A DNA stretch of 64,000 nt. Origin: Oligosphaera ethanolica. GTDB lineage: Bacteria > Verrucomicrobiota > Lentisphaeria > Oligosphaerales > Oligosphaeraceae. Below, piece by piece: positions 16,632-24,732 of this stretch. Within the stretch, counting starts at the first letter, position 1; every line of letters begins with the position of its first letter. The notes under the pieces were generated by a model. That model saw only the letters and a program-made list of their open reading frames with translations. It was not told the origin of the DNA and did not search any database. The position numbers were made by a program, and so were the translations under genes. The stretch lies in assembly GCF_030814695.1 (NCBI RefSeq), contig NZ_JAUSVL010000001.1, positions 2,888,227-2,952,226 of the forward strand. The letters are read 5' to 3'.

Positions 16632-18692
16632 TCAATTGCTGCTTTGCAGCGGCTCGAAGCGAATGGGGCGCTGGTCGCTGTAGCGGAGGTCGCTGCGATT
16701 GAGCATGGCGCTGAGCGCTGCGTTGCTCATGGCGGGTATTTCCATTTTGACCAGCACCGTGACGGCGATGTGGTCCTGCTCTTCGCGTATCCATCCCTGG
16801 CTCTGGATAACCGCCTGCTGGAAGGCAAGGCGGTCGGCCAGGGACATGGTCGGTGAGTTTCGCGTGACGGCCAGGGCGGCACGGAGGATATGCAGTTCGG
16901 GATCGCCGGGATACCAGAGCAGTGCCTGTGCCAGGGCGTCGTCCGCCTCATCAAGGCGATTCAGCAATAGCAGGACTTTTGCCAGGCGCTGGTGGGACGA
17001 CGAACGGTGTGGCGCGCGGCGGACCAGCTCCTCGGCGCCATACAGGGCGACGTCGGGCATGCCGTATTGCATGCCGATGTCCATGAGGTAGCGTGCCGGC
17101 GCGGGGGCGTGGGAGAGATTGTCGGCGACGAGGCGAAAGCGCTTGGCGGCCAGGCGGGGATCTTTGCCGATGTCGTTGTGCGCCAGTTGCAGCAGCTTTT
17201 CACTGGAGATGCGCATGGCCGGGCCAGCGCCGGCGATGACGGCGACGGTGGCGGCGCTGATGCGCAGGGCGAGGCGCCAACGGCGGTCAGAAGGCGGGAG
17301 TGCGGACGTATCGGGCGTAATGCCGGTAGTGGCGCCAGCGCCCGTCGCGGTCACGGCGCCGTCGTCGTGTCGGGGCAATGCGAGCAGACCGAGGAGGGCC
17401 GCAGAGAAGATCGATGCGGGCACGAGGTCATTGAACTGGAAGAGCGCGTGGGTACCCCAGGCGGCGGCGGCGGCGATGGCGGCGATGCACTGCGCCTGCG
17501 GGGCTTTTTCCCAGTGTTGGCGGAGCCAGCCCATGGCGAGGGCGAAGGGCAGGCCGATGCAGGCGAGAGCGGCCAGGCCGCCGACGAAGCCGCATTGGCT
17601 GAGCATGGAGAGAAAGAAGTTGTGAGGATCGCGGGTTTCTTCCATGCCGATGGGCTTCAGGCGCATGTACCAGGGGAAGAACTCGCCGAGGCCGGCGCCG
17701 GTGAGGGGGAACTGCTTGAACATTTGCAGGGCGACGCGGTAGTACTCGACGCGGGTTGATGCCGAAGCGGCGCCGCGGCCGTGGTCGGTGAAGAAGAGCA
17801 GGGCGAGGAAGAGCGCCAAGACGGCGACGCCGGCAAGGACCATCGCCCAGCGCCAGCGCCGCAAGGCCGGCAGCAGCCAAGTCATCACGGCGAGGCCAAC
17901 GATGGCGCCGATTGCCGCGCCGCGGCTGCCCGACCAGTAGAGCGCGCAGCTGAAGAGGAGTACGCCACCGCCGGTGAAGAGGACGCGACTGAGCCAGCGC
18001 GGTTCAAAGCGGCCTGCCCAGCGCAGGAGTGCTATCACCGCGATCGGCGCGGTGATGAGCATGTACGAGGCATAGACATTGGGGTCGATGAAGCTGCCGT
18101 AGATACGCGTTTGTTCCATTTTGGCGGCGAGGACGCCCTGGAGGTCGATGCCCTGTTCGACGGCGTGTTCTTGGGCGTAGAGTCGGGCGGCTTCCAGGCC
18201 GCCGAAGTGCTGACGCCAGCCATGGATGGCACAGAGAATGCCGGCGCTGGCGAGGGTGTTGCCAATGGCGGGCATGAGCTTCGCATCGCTGGCCCGCGCC
18301 CACCAGATGGCACTCACCAGGGAGGACACGCCCCAAAAATGCCAGGTCCACTGCAGAGCGTAATCCCATTCGCTGCAGCGAATCATGCCGACCAGGCCCG
18401 CCGCGAGTGGCAGGAGCCAGATGGCCGGCAGGACGGCATCGGCCCTGCGCGCGGGCGCCGGCCGGCTGCAGAACGCCCACAGGAGCGCCACAGCGCTGAG
18501 TATCGGCGCAAGAAAGCTGGGATAGCAGACAAAAAACAGCCATTCCCAGATGTTCAGTGGGTAGTTCGCCTGCTCGCCGCCGGCCACCAGACTGCCGAAT
18601 TTGATGGGCAGCAGCAGCACCATGGCGCACAGATAGGCTCTGAGGATATCGCGATTGCGGCTGCCATTGCCAGCACTGCTGCTTTGTTCCAT
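16632..18692 (-). CDS. O-antigen ligase/polymerase-family membrane protein with C-terminal helical repeats
   Basis: 686 residues with about 12 hydrophobic segments through residue 480. The Wzy_C/O-antigen ligase signature region is visible: YGSFIDPNVYASYMLI, GSRGAAIGAIVGL, and RVEYYRVALQMFKQFPLTGAGLGEFF followed by DPHNFFLSMLSQCGFVG. Family members transfer or polymerise surface glycans at the periplasmic face. Residues about 530-650 are soluble and TPR-like (HQRLAKVLLLLNRLDEADDALAQALLWYPGDPELHILRAALA), probably periplasmic. It is 50 bp downstream of the RicT gene and may be co-transcribed. Ligase versus polymerase cannot be separated here. Confidence 0.85.
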   Translation of the reverse strand: MEQSSSAGNGSRNRDILRAYLCAMVLLLPIKFGSLVAGGEQANYPLNIWEWLFFVCYPSFLAPILSAVALLWAFCSRPAPARRADAVLPAIWLLPLAAGLVGMIRCSEWDYALQWTWHFWGVSSLVSAIWWARASDAKLMPAIGNTLASAGILCAIHGWRQHFGGLEAARLYAQEHAVEQGIDLQGVLAAKMEQTRIYGSFIDPNVYASYMLITAPIAVIALLRWAGRFEPRWLSRVLFTGGGVLLFSCALYWSGSRGAAIGAIVGLAVMTWLLPALRRWRWAMVLAGVAVLALFLALLFFTDHGRGAASASTRVEYYRVALQMFKQFPLTGAGLGEFFPWYMRLKPIGMEETRDPHNFFLSMLSQCGFVGGLAALACIGLPFALAMGWLRQHWEKAPQAQCIAAIAAAAAWGTHALFQFNDLVPASIFSAALLGLLALPRHDDGAVTATGAGATTGITPDTSALPPSDRRWRLALRISAATVAVIAGAGPAMRISSEKLLQLAHNDIGKDPRLAAKRFRLVADNLSHAPAPARYLMDIGMQYGMPDVALYGAEELVRRAPHRSSSHQRLAKVLLLLNRLDEADDALAQALLWYPGDPELHILRAALAVTRNSPTMSLADRLAFQQAVIQSQGWIREEQDHIAVTVLVKMEIPAMSNAALSAMLNRSDLRYSDQRPIRFEPLQSSN

Positions 18693-18742
18693 GTGGCGAC
18701 CTTACTCGACTGTGGCCATGAGCCAGGGATGACGCGACGAAA

Positions 18743-19951
18743 TCAGGACTGGTTGTCGGTCGGCGTCGGGTTCTGTGGTTCCGGCTGGGCAGGCTGCCTG
18801 GGTGCCGGGGCCCCGCCAGCGTCTTCGGCTGTCACTGGTGGCAAGGGCATCTTGTTGGGATTGCGGGGCGGCAGAGGCCGATTCGGGCGTTGCCGCCGCT
18901 GGTTTGGCGGGCGGTTGCTGCGATTGCCGTCGTTGCTGCGATTGCCGTCGTTGCTGCGATTGCCGTCGTTGCTGCGATTGCTGTCGTTGCTGCGATTGCC
19001 GTCGTTGCTGCGATTGCCGTCGTTGCTGCGATTGCCGTCGTTGCTGCGATTGCCGTCGTTGCTGCGATTGCCGTCGTTGCTGCGATTGCCGTCGTTGCGG
19101 CGGTTATTTCTGTTTGCCTGGGGTTGGCGCTGGTTATTGTTTTGGGCGGTGGGTTGGCGGCTGCTATTGTCGTTGTCACCGTCTGATTCACTCGGGTCGC
19201 CGTCGGTGTCGGGGGTCGTGCTGGCGGCACCCTGTTGTTGTGCTTTGAGTTCGGCGGCGGCTTGGCGGTAGCATTCGGCCTCGTACTGCAGGCAGCATTT
19301 GAGGCGGCCGCAGGCGCCGGAGATATTTTGCGGGTTGAGTGATAGGCCCTGTTGCTTGGCCATTTTCACATTGATGCTGTTGAAGCTGGGGAGAAAACTG
19401 GCGCAGCAGAAGGGCCTGCCGCAGGTGCCGATGCCGCCCAGAATGGCCGCTTCATCGCGGACGCCGACCTGCCGGAGTTCGACGCGAATGCGGAAGAGGC
19501 CGGAGAGATCCCGCAGGAGCTCGCGAAAATCCACCCGGCCCTCGGCGGAGAATTGGAAGAGGAGGAGCTTGCGGTCGAAGGCGTAATGGGTATGAATGAG
19601 CTTCATGTCCAGCTTGTGGGCCCGAATGCGTTCTTGGGTGCTGTTGTGGGCTTCCAGTGCTTTGGCGTTGTTTTCGACAGCCTGGGTTTTGTCTTCCGCC
19701 GTGGCCCTGCGGATAATCAGGGGAATTTTCTGTCCCTCGATGTGCCGGCCTTTGTTGAGCTGGGCGCGTTTTTTCTCAAAACTGGCTTCGTCCTCGATCG
19801 GCTCGCCGCTGACGGTGCAGATCGTACCGAAATCCAGGTAGCGTTCGCAGCGGACAATGACTTCATCGCCTATGGCGAAGGGAATTTCGGTGTCGCCGAT
19901 GCATTCGTAGCAGATACCGGTGGCGACGTTAACTTTATAGAGTTGCTTCAT
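18743..19951 (-). CDS. ricT: PSP1/RicT-family protein with Asn-rich repeat tail
   Basis: 402 residues. Residues about 1-240 match the PSP1 C-terminal domain family (RicT/YaaT), including FDRKLLLFQFSAEGRVDFRELL and the Cys pattern GTCGRPFCCASFL then GACGRLKCCLQYE, the cysteines linked to Fe-S binding in this family. In Firmicutes RicT works with RicA and RicF in RNA maturation; the role here is inferred by family. The tail (about 255-402) is disordered, with ten NDGNRS-type hexapeptides followed by Pro/Arg-rich sequence. The start at 19951 is preceded by AAAGG at about 9 bases. Confidence 0.85.
   Translation of the reverse strand: MKQLYKVNVATGICYECIGDTEIPFAIGDEVIVRCERYLDFGTICTVSGEPIEDEASFEKKRAQLNKGRHIEGQKIPLIIRRATAEDKTQAVENNAKALEAHNSTQERIRAHKLDMKLIHTHYAFDRKLLLFQFSAEGRVDFRELLRDLSGLFRIRVELRQVGVRDEAAILGGIGTCGRPFCCASFLPSFNSINVKMAKQQGLSLNPQNISGACGRLKCCLQYEAECYRQAAAELKAQQQGAASTTPDTDGDPSESDGDNDNSSRQPTAQNNNQRQPQANRNNRRNDGNRSNDGNRSNDGNRSNDGNRSNDGNRSNDGNRSNDSNRSNDGNRSNDGNRSNDGNRSNRPPNQRRQRPNRPLPPRNPNKMPLPPVTAEDAGGAPAPRQPAQPEPQNPTPTDNQS
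18917..19096 (-). repeat. In-frame 18-bp coding repeat, 10 units (NDGNRS)
   Basis: Ten perfect or near-perfect 18-bp units inside ricT, each encoding NDGNRS; the seventh in protein order reads NDSNRS. Near-identity at the nucleotide level indicates recent expansion or homogenisation, so copy number should vary between strains. The period is again a multiple of nine. Confidence 0.95.
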
Positions 19952-20336
19952 GACGGAGCGGCCTTTGTGATCAATAGGTACGTGCTGAGCACGACGTTAT
20001 CGGAGTAGATGCCGCGGCCTCAATGAGACCGGTTGGTAAAATGAGAAAGATAACGCCCAAGAGGCGATCGGTCAATATGCTGAGAACGCGAAGACAGGCG
20101 ATTCGTAGCCGCTGATTCCGCAGACAACGCAGACAACGTAATTGGTTAGTAACCACCCCGGTGGGGAAAACACCGGGGACAATTTGCAGGAAACCCACGG
20201 CCAGTCGCCGCCCAGCCATTACACATGGGTGGCTAACCAGGCAGCGGATTTTATAGGAGCAATGCTCTTCACATAGCATGCGGCAATCGCCGGCGATGAG
20301 TCGATTGGTAACCATGCACAAGATCATTCGCCGAGG

Positions 20337-20455
20337 TTTTGAGCACCGAAGGTGCGCCCTAAGATAGCCCAGGGCAAGCGGCGCCGAAGGCGCGCGCCGC
20401 CCTGGGCTATCTTAGGCCGCGCTTTCAGCGCTTCTGCCGCTTCGCGGCGGAAATG
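20337..20455. repeat. Hairpin repeat family B, variant copy with rearranged flanks
   Basis: GCACC-gaa-GGTGC, then an 18-bp stem CCTAAGATAGCCCAGGGC closing on its exact complement around GGCGCC-gaa-GGCGC, then GCGC-tttca-GCGC and GCCGC-ttc-GCGGC. Compared with the other copies, the two outer hairpins lie on the opposite side and in reverse complement relative to the central stem, as if one part had inverted. Confidence 0.8.
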
Positions 20456-20550
20456 CACGACGAGAAAAGGCTGCTTGGTTGAAACAACAAGTGCCATGGA
20501 TACCGTTAAATGCAGAGCATCGGTTTCATAGGAGCGATTGATAACCAAAA

Positions 20551-20642
20551 CTGTGGTGCCTCTACGAGGCACTGTCAGTTGGCAGGCTGCGTCCCCAGGC
20601 TAAAGCCTGGGGTTAAGCATGGTTAAGCGCCTACGGCGCAGA
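20551..20642 (+). repeat. Hairpin repeat family C, copy 1
   Basis: GTGCCTC-tac-GAGGCAC, then CCCCAGGC-taaa-GCCTGGGG, the linker TTAAGCATGGT, then GCGCC-tac-GGCGC. Related copies are at 31,111 (minus), 31,265, 36,145 (minus) and 39,675. Confidence 0.9.
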
Positions 20643-20703
20643 AACATGGACGTTGAATGATGGTGGTTTTCGGCCCGAACCGGACAAAGCAAGTCGTCAG
20701 ATC

Positions 20704-20860
20704 GGCCAAGTTCGGCCCGGAGGGCCGTACCATGCATAACCCCGGGTGAGGCGCCCGGAGGGCGCCGCAACCCGGGGTAGGACAGCAAGTTAGAATTGCG
20801 CCCGGAGGGCGCCACATTGGCGAGGCACGCCGCGTCCCACGCGTCAGCGAGAGGCATGCC
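20704..20860 (-). repeat. Hairpin repeat family A, copy 2
   Basis: Reverse-complement copy of the element at 9421-9572 with the same hairpin order. It includes the upstream GCGTGGGACGC-type hairpin, giving a full length near 157 bp. Confidence 0.9.
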
Positions 20861-21005
20861 GTGCATCCGTTATCAATGCCTGACCGATTACGCAGATTAG
20901 AGCTGATTTCGTTTTTGGGAGTTGACAATTTGCGTGTCGCCATTAGCTTGAGAGTTTGCGTTGCTGTAAGGATAGGGGGATGGCCGTAGCGTAGCGTCGA
21001 GCACC

Positions 21006-21365
21006 ATGAAGCACAAGCATTTATTGCCCATCACATTTTGTTCATTGCTGCTCAAGTTTCACCAGAGCGCGTTGCGGCATGCCGAGAATCTACGTTTCAA
21101 GATAGGTTTTTGGCTGGTGGCGATCAACTGTCCGTTTGGGTATATCGGCCTATTGGTTTCGAGCCTGATTGCGGGTGCGCGCAAGGATGTCCGCTGGTTG
21201 TATGGCGGCACCCTTTGTTACGGCTTTTCGTGGGCAATGCTTGGTGCGGGGACGGTGTTGCTTGGTCGGCAGGCCAAGCGAATGCTCGTGCACGATTTCC
21301 GGCGCAAGTATCTGGCCTGGTCGCGGCTGCGGCAGCGGCGCACGGCGTTGCGCGTGTCTGCGTGA
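21006..21365 (+). CDS. Small two-TM membrane protein of unknown function
   Basis: 119 residues. Two hydrophobic segments (FWLVAINCPFGYIGLLVSSLI and LYGGTLCYGFSWAMLGAGTVLLG) are joined by a short basic loop, and the C terminus is strongly basic (RRKYLAWSRLRQRRTALR). The pattern of a phenylalanine/proline-rich first span and a GAGTVLLG second span looks like a genuine small inner-membrane protein, not a random frame. I do not recognise the family. There is no strong ribosome binding site, so the start is uncertain. It stands between repeat cluster II and the convergent lpxD gene. Confidence 0.55.
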   Translation: MKHKHLLPITFCSLLLKFHQSALRHAENLRFKIGFWLVAINCPFGYIGLLVSSLIAGARKDVRWLYGGTLCYGFSWAMLGAGTVLLGRQAKRMLVHDFRRKYLAWSRLRQRRTALRVSA

Positions 21366-21479
21366 GAGCCGTGCGCTTTTTGGGGGAGCACAGAAGCACG
21401 CCTTGCAGCTTTGGCGCGTTGGTCTTTTGTCATCCCCGCTCAGCCTGAAATAGCGCCATTGGTGGCGCTGCGACGGCAG

Positions 21480-22544
21480 CTATTTTTTCTCTTCGAGTGC
21501 GGCCAGTTTGGCTTTGAGCTCGCCGAGTTCGCGAGTCAGTTCCTTGATGCTGGCGGCGGTCTTGTCGAGTCGGCCGATGTACATATTTTGCTTGGCGAAT
21601 TCGCGGCGGTCCATGGCTGGAGTGCCGAAGACCACAGCGCCTGGGGCGAGGTCTTTGGAGACGCCGGCCTGGGCCATGACGATGGCGCCATCGCCAAGCG
21701 TGAGGTGACCGGCCATGCCGGCCTGTCCGGCGAGGATAACGCCGCGGCCGAGGGTGCTGCTGCCGGAGATGCCGACCTGGGCGACGATGAGGCAGCCCGC
21801 GCCGACCTGGACATTGTGGCCGATCTGGACGAGATTGTCGATCTTCGTGCCCTGTTGGATCCAGGTGCGGCCGAAGCGCGCCCGGTCGATGCAGCTGTTG
21901 GCGCCGATTTCGACATCGTCGTCGATTTGCACGATGCCGACCTGGGGAACCTTCTCGTGGCCCTGCTGGGTCGAGTTGTAGCCAAAGCCGTCGGCACCGA
22001 TGACTACGCCGGGGTGTAGGATAACGCGTTTGCCGATGCTGCAGCGTTCGCGGATGACCACGTTGGCATAGAGGAAGGTCTGTTCACCGATGCAGGTTTC
22101 CTGGCCGATGACGCAGCCGGCGCCAATGACGCAGTGCTCACCGATCTGCGCTTTGGCGCCGATGACGGCGCAGGGGCCGACATGGGCGCTGGCCGCGACG
22201 ACGGCGTCGGCCGCGACGACGGCGCTGGGGTGGATGCCTGGCGCATAGCTGACTGGTGGCGGTGTAAAGAGGGTGACCAGCGTGCTGAAGGCCTGCGATG
22301 GGTCCGCACAGGTGATCCAGGCCCGGCCGGCCGGCGGTGGCACGTCGTAATTTTCCGGCACCAGCACGACACCGGCCCGTGAGGGCAGGACCTGCTCGCG
22401 GTATTTGTCATTGCCGAGGAAGGCAACGTCGCTGGGCATGGCCTCCTTGAGGGAGGCGACACCGCTGAGGCCCTGCGGGCAGCTGCCGCAGAGGCGGCCG
22501 TGGACCAGGGCGGCGATCTCCTCGCATGTTTTCTCAACGTACAT
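21480..22544 (-). CDS. lpxD: UDP-3-O-acylglucosamine N-acyltransferase
   Basis: 354 residues. The N-terminal substrate-recognition domain is followed by a left-handed beta-helix of hexapeptide repeats (about 110-300), with GADGFGY, KIDNLVQIGHNVQVG holding the catalytic histidine, and AGQAGMAGHLTLGDG. It adds the second acyl chain in lipid A synthesis, direct evidence for an LPS outer membrane. The C terminus is a coiled-coil helix (SIKELTRELGELKAKLAALEEKK). CAGGAG lies 8 bases before the ATG at 22544; a longer in-frame start lacks this. It is last in STAS-ompH-lpxD. fabZ and lpxA, often adjacent, are absent. Confidence 0.95.
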   Translation of the reverse strand: MYVEKTCEEIAALVHGRLCGSCPQGLSGVASLKEAMPSDVAFLGNDKYREQVLPSRAGVVLVPENYDVPPPAGRAWITCADPSQAFSTLVTLFTPPPVSYAPGIHPSAVVAADAVVAASAHVGPCAVIGAKAQIGEHCVIGAGCVIGQETCIGEQTFLYANVVIRERCSIGKRVILHPGVVIGADGFGYNSTQQGHEKVPQVGIVQIDDDVEIGANSCIDRARFGRTWIQQGTKIDNLVQIGHNVQVGAGCLIVAQVGISGSSTLGRGVILAGQAGMAGHLTLGDGAIVMAQAGVSKDLAPGAVVFGTPAMDRREFAKQNMYIGRLDKTAASIKELTRELGELKAKLAALEEKK

Positions 22545-22633
22545 GGCTTGACTCCTGAGTGGCCGCCGGCGCTTGCCGGCGGGCAACGCAAAGAACGCAA
22601 CGCAACGCACTGCGCTGCGCTGGTGGCGCTTGC

Positions 22634-23329
22634 TTATTCGGCTTTCGGGGCGGCGTCGGCTGCCGGCGGCGCGGTGTCGCCGGCGCTTTCGGCGGGCTTA
22701 TTGCGGTTGCGCAGGGCTTCGTAGCGGGCCTTGGCGTCAGCGAGTTCTTCTTCGTGGCCGGCGTTGGCGATATTGACGACGACGTCGGTTACGTCCTGGT
22801 CTTTGGGGTAGACCAACAGCACTGGCACGCGGTTGAGGGTGCGGCCGGACACTTCGTAGACGTGGCTGTAACCGCGTACTTCGGCGAATTTGCGGACCAT
22901 AGTGAGGAGTTCTTCGACGAGTTCTTCCTCCTTGGTGCCGCGGATGCGCTGGAGCTTCTGCATGTTTTCCTGGCGGAAGCGTTCGAATTCCTCGTTTTTG
23001 CCGCGGAAGCGTTCGAGGCGCAGCTGGAATTTGCGGCGGGAGTCTTCGCGGACGGCCATGCTGAGTAGTTCGTTCTGGCTGTCTTCCTCGAATTTCTGGG
23101 TTTCCTTGGCGAGTGCTTCGAGTTCGCCGCGGAGCATCGTGACGCGTTCTTCGAAGTCTTGTTTCTGTTGTTCGAAGGCGATATTGGCGTTGACGGTTTT
23201 GTAGTACTCCTCGAAGATTTTTTCCATGTTGACGTAGGCCGTTTTATCCTGGGCGGTGGCGGTGATGGCCATGAAGAGGGCCGCGGCACAAAGGGCCAAG
23301 GACAGACTGAAAGCATTGCGCTTGTGCAT
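22634..23329 (-). CDS. OmpH/Skp-family periplasmic chaperone
   Basis: 231 residues. Signal peptide MHKRNAFSLSLALCAAALFMAITATAQ, then the OmpH pattern KTAYVNMEKIFEEYYKT and a long charged coiled coil (about 45-150) with KFEEDSQNELL and REDSRRKFQLRLERFR. A C-terminal strand region (HVYEVSGRTLNRVPVLLVYP) and an acidic/Ala/Pro-rich tail follow. Skp proteins hold unfolded outer-membrane proteins in the periplasm. The ATG has GGAG 9 bases upstream and lies 2 bases after the STAS stop, so it is coupled to that gene. Pairing with lpxD 90 bp downstream is the usual outer-membrane biogenesis neighbourhood. Confidence 0.9.
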   Translation of the reverse strand: MHKRNAFSLSLALCAAALFMAITATAQDKTAYVNMEKIFEEYYKTVNANIAFEQQKQDFEERVTMLRGELEALAKETQKFEEDSQNELLSMAVREDSRRKFQLRLERFRGKNEEFERFRQENMQKLQRIRGTKEEELVEELLTMVRKFAEVRGYSHVYEVSGRTLNRVPVLLVYPKDQDVTDVVVNIANAGHEEELADAKARYEALRNRNKPAESAGDTAPPAADAAPKAE

Positions 23330-23331
23330 GA

Positions 23332-23847
23332 TCAATTACTCCGTGATGATGGGTTGCTGTTGGTCTCGTTTGCGATCATATCGACCACATTTTGGAATTT
23401 TGGTATATTAGCGGGATCGATGGCCATGAGTGCTTGATGGGCTTCGAGGATGATCTGGCTTTTGGCGGCCATGTTCTTGACTGCGCCAGCGGTGGCGGCG
23501 GCGAGAGTGGCCCAGGAAGGATTGGGTACTGGCGCGTCGACATATTTCCACACGCGGGAGACGCCGACGCCGTCGAGGAGTTCGTGGTGGCTGTCATCGG
23601 CGTTGACCACGAGCAGTGCCAGGCGGCCTTTGGCGCGGATGCCGATTTTGACCATGATGCCCATGAAGGTGCTGTCCATGCTGGTGCAGTTGGCCAAGTC
23701 AAGCATGACGCTCTTGATGTCGTCCCTGGCCAGCATGTCGTCGCAGTAGAGCGAAAATTCCTGACAGAGCTTGAGGGTGCCGCGGCCGTGGAGTTGGAAG
23801 AGGATCAGCGGGCCCTGTTCAGCCACCAGCAGTTGTGCGTTATCCAT
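23332..23847 (-). CDS. STAS-domain protein (anti-sigma-factor antagonist-like)
   Basis: 171 residues. The first about 110 match a STAS fold: LILFQLHGRGTLKLCQEFSLYCDDML, SVMLDLANCTSMDSTFMGIMVKIG and RLALLVVNADDSHHELLDGVGVSRVW. The phospho-acceptor serine/threonine region is in NCTSMDSTF. The C-terminal helix extends to SNPSSRSN. It may regulate an anti-sigma kinase or act as an envelope-signalling switch; no partner kinase is nearby. It leads the ompH-lpxD run. Confidence 0.85.
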   Translation of the reverse strand: MDNAQLLVAEQGPLILFQLHGRGTLKLCQEFSLYCDDMLARDDIKSVMLDLANCTSMDSTFMGIMVKIGIRAKGRLALLVVNADDSHHELLDGVGVSRVWKYVDAPVPNPSWATLAAATAGAVKNMAAKSQIILEAHQALMAIDPANIPKFQNVVDMIANETNSNPSSRSN

Positions 23848-23968
23848 GTGCTTCACCTGATTGTTTTGAGCTGTGAACAGCTGACGGGCACGAATGGCGT
23901 TGGTGGGCAGGGTGAGTTTGTCCTCATGTTGCCCGCCAGTGGCGGGGGCATCCCCAGTGAAAACGAAT

Positions 23969-23996
23969 AATATAGGCTGGCTATCGTATTTTTCAC
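23969..23996 (-). promoter_or_regulatory. Possible promoter of the STAS-ompH-lpxD run
   Basis: Read on minus: GTGAAA (23996-23991), 16 bp, TATATT (23974-23969). The -10 is good and the -35 weak. It lies about 120 bp upstream of the STAS start and 30 bp from the edge of repeat cluster III. Confidence 0.35.
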
Positions 23997-24073
23997 GGTC
24001 TGGAGGGGGGCGAAAACGCTCTGCCGTAATCGGTCAGCCATGGATAATGGCCTTTCCTGTAGTCTTTTGTTTT

Positions 24074-24140
24074 CAGCGCCGAAGGCGCGGCCTAAGATAG
24101 CCTAGGGCAAGCGCCCGCAGGGCGCGTCGCCCCGGGTAAA
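24074..24140. repeat. Hairpin repeat family B, fragment
   Basis: GCGCC-gaa-GGCGC, then an imperfect CCTAGGGC...GCCCCGGG stem around GCCC-gca-GGGC. The central hairpin sequence differs from other copies but still pairs. Confidence 0.65.
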
Positions 24141-24229
24141 GGCCCCACCTGAAATGAGCCCTGTAAGGGCGACCTAAATGACCTGCGACGATGGGTCGCA
24201 GCGCAAAATTGCCGCAGCAATCAATGAGT

Positions 24230-24376
24230 TCCATTGCCTCTTTGATCCCAGTCAGCTTCGCCGACTGGGGTCAAAGAGGCCGAGGAACACGAGCAAAAAT
24301 GGCGCTCTACCCAGGGCGGCGCTCCGCCTTCGGCGTCGCTTGCCCTGGGCTGGTATGCTTCGCGCTTTCAGCGCTC
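24230..24376 (-). repeat. Hairpin repeat family B, copy 3
   Basis: Reverse-oriented copy. The long stem GCCTCTTTGATCCCAGTC pairs with GACTGGGGTCAAAGAGGC (one wobble). The central CCCAGGGC...GCCCTGGG stem and GCGC-tttca-GCGC follow. The arm sequence differs from copies at 30.8, 33.8 and 39.2 kb. Confidence 0.85.
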
Positions 24377-24732
24377 AAATGCCGCCGGGACGGCGGCGCT
24401 CCCAGGAGTCGAATCAGTCCCCAATCAGTCCAAGGCGTCGGGAGTCAATCCCCACGGTCCAATTCGTCCCCACAGTCCAATCCATGGGATCATGCCTCAT
24501 GAGTCCGTGAGTCCTCGCCCCAGCGCACAGTCGCCAATTAGTCCCACCGGTCCCAAGCGTCACCATGGTCCTGGCTATTATCAATGACTGACCGATTACG
24601 CGCGCCCCTGGCTGTGCTGGGCAATTCGGGGCGATCGCGCGGCTGCCGGCGTGAAGATTTCAGTTGAGGATTTAAATTAAACTCTTTTTTGAGATAAGTC
24701 TGGTGCTTGGCAAAGAGAAGGTGACAGCGCAG

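Larger units (their letters stand above)
20138..20891. mobile_element. Repeat cluster II, possible composite element
   Basis: The right end (20869-20891) matches the 23-bp terminal sequence at about 21 positions. A left end is uncertain; GTAATTGGTTAGT at 20138 matches only the outer half. Within are a family B-like unit (20337-20455), family C copy 1 (20551-20642) and family A copy 2 (20704-20860, minus). The whole 19,952-21,005 gap between the divergent ricT and the small membrane protein gene holds only such repeats; I see no gene in it. Confidence 0.4.
24026..24599. mobile_element. Composite repeat element III with 23-bp terminal inverted repeats
   Basis: The left end (24026-24048) and the reverse complement of the right end (24577-24599) match at 21 of 23 bases. 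The shared outer part is GTAATCGGTCAG and the shared inner part ends GATAAT. The 574-bp interior holds family B copies (24074-24140 and 24230-24376), a family D copy (24380-24408) and degenerate 9-bp GTCC-N5 repeats (24405-24560). No coding gene is seen. It lies between divergent STAS and argB genes. No clear target duplication was found. Confidence 0.6.

Noticed and set aside
17781..19271. 496-residue plus-strand frame over the O-antigen ligase and ricT
   Set aside because: Ends in repetitive LLRLPS sequence, which is the complement of the ricT coding repeat.
20600..20943. Small frames reading RRPPGASPGVMHG-like sequence, also near 36.5 and 62.3-62.9 kb
   Set aside because: These are translations of hairpin repeat family A on either strand, not genes.
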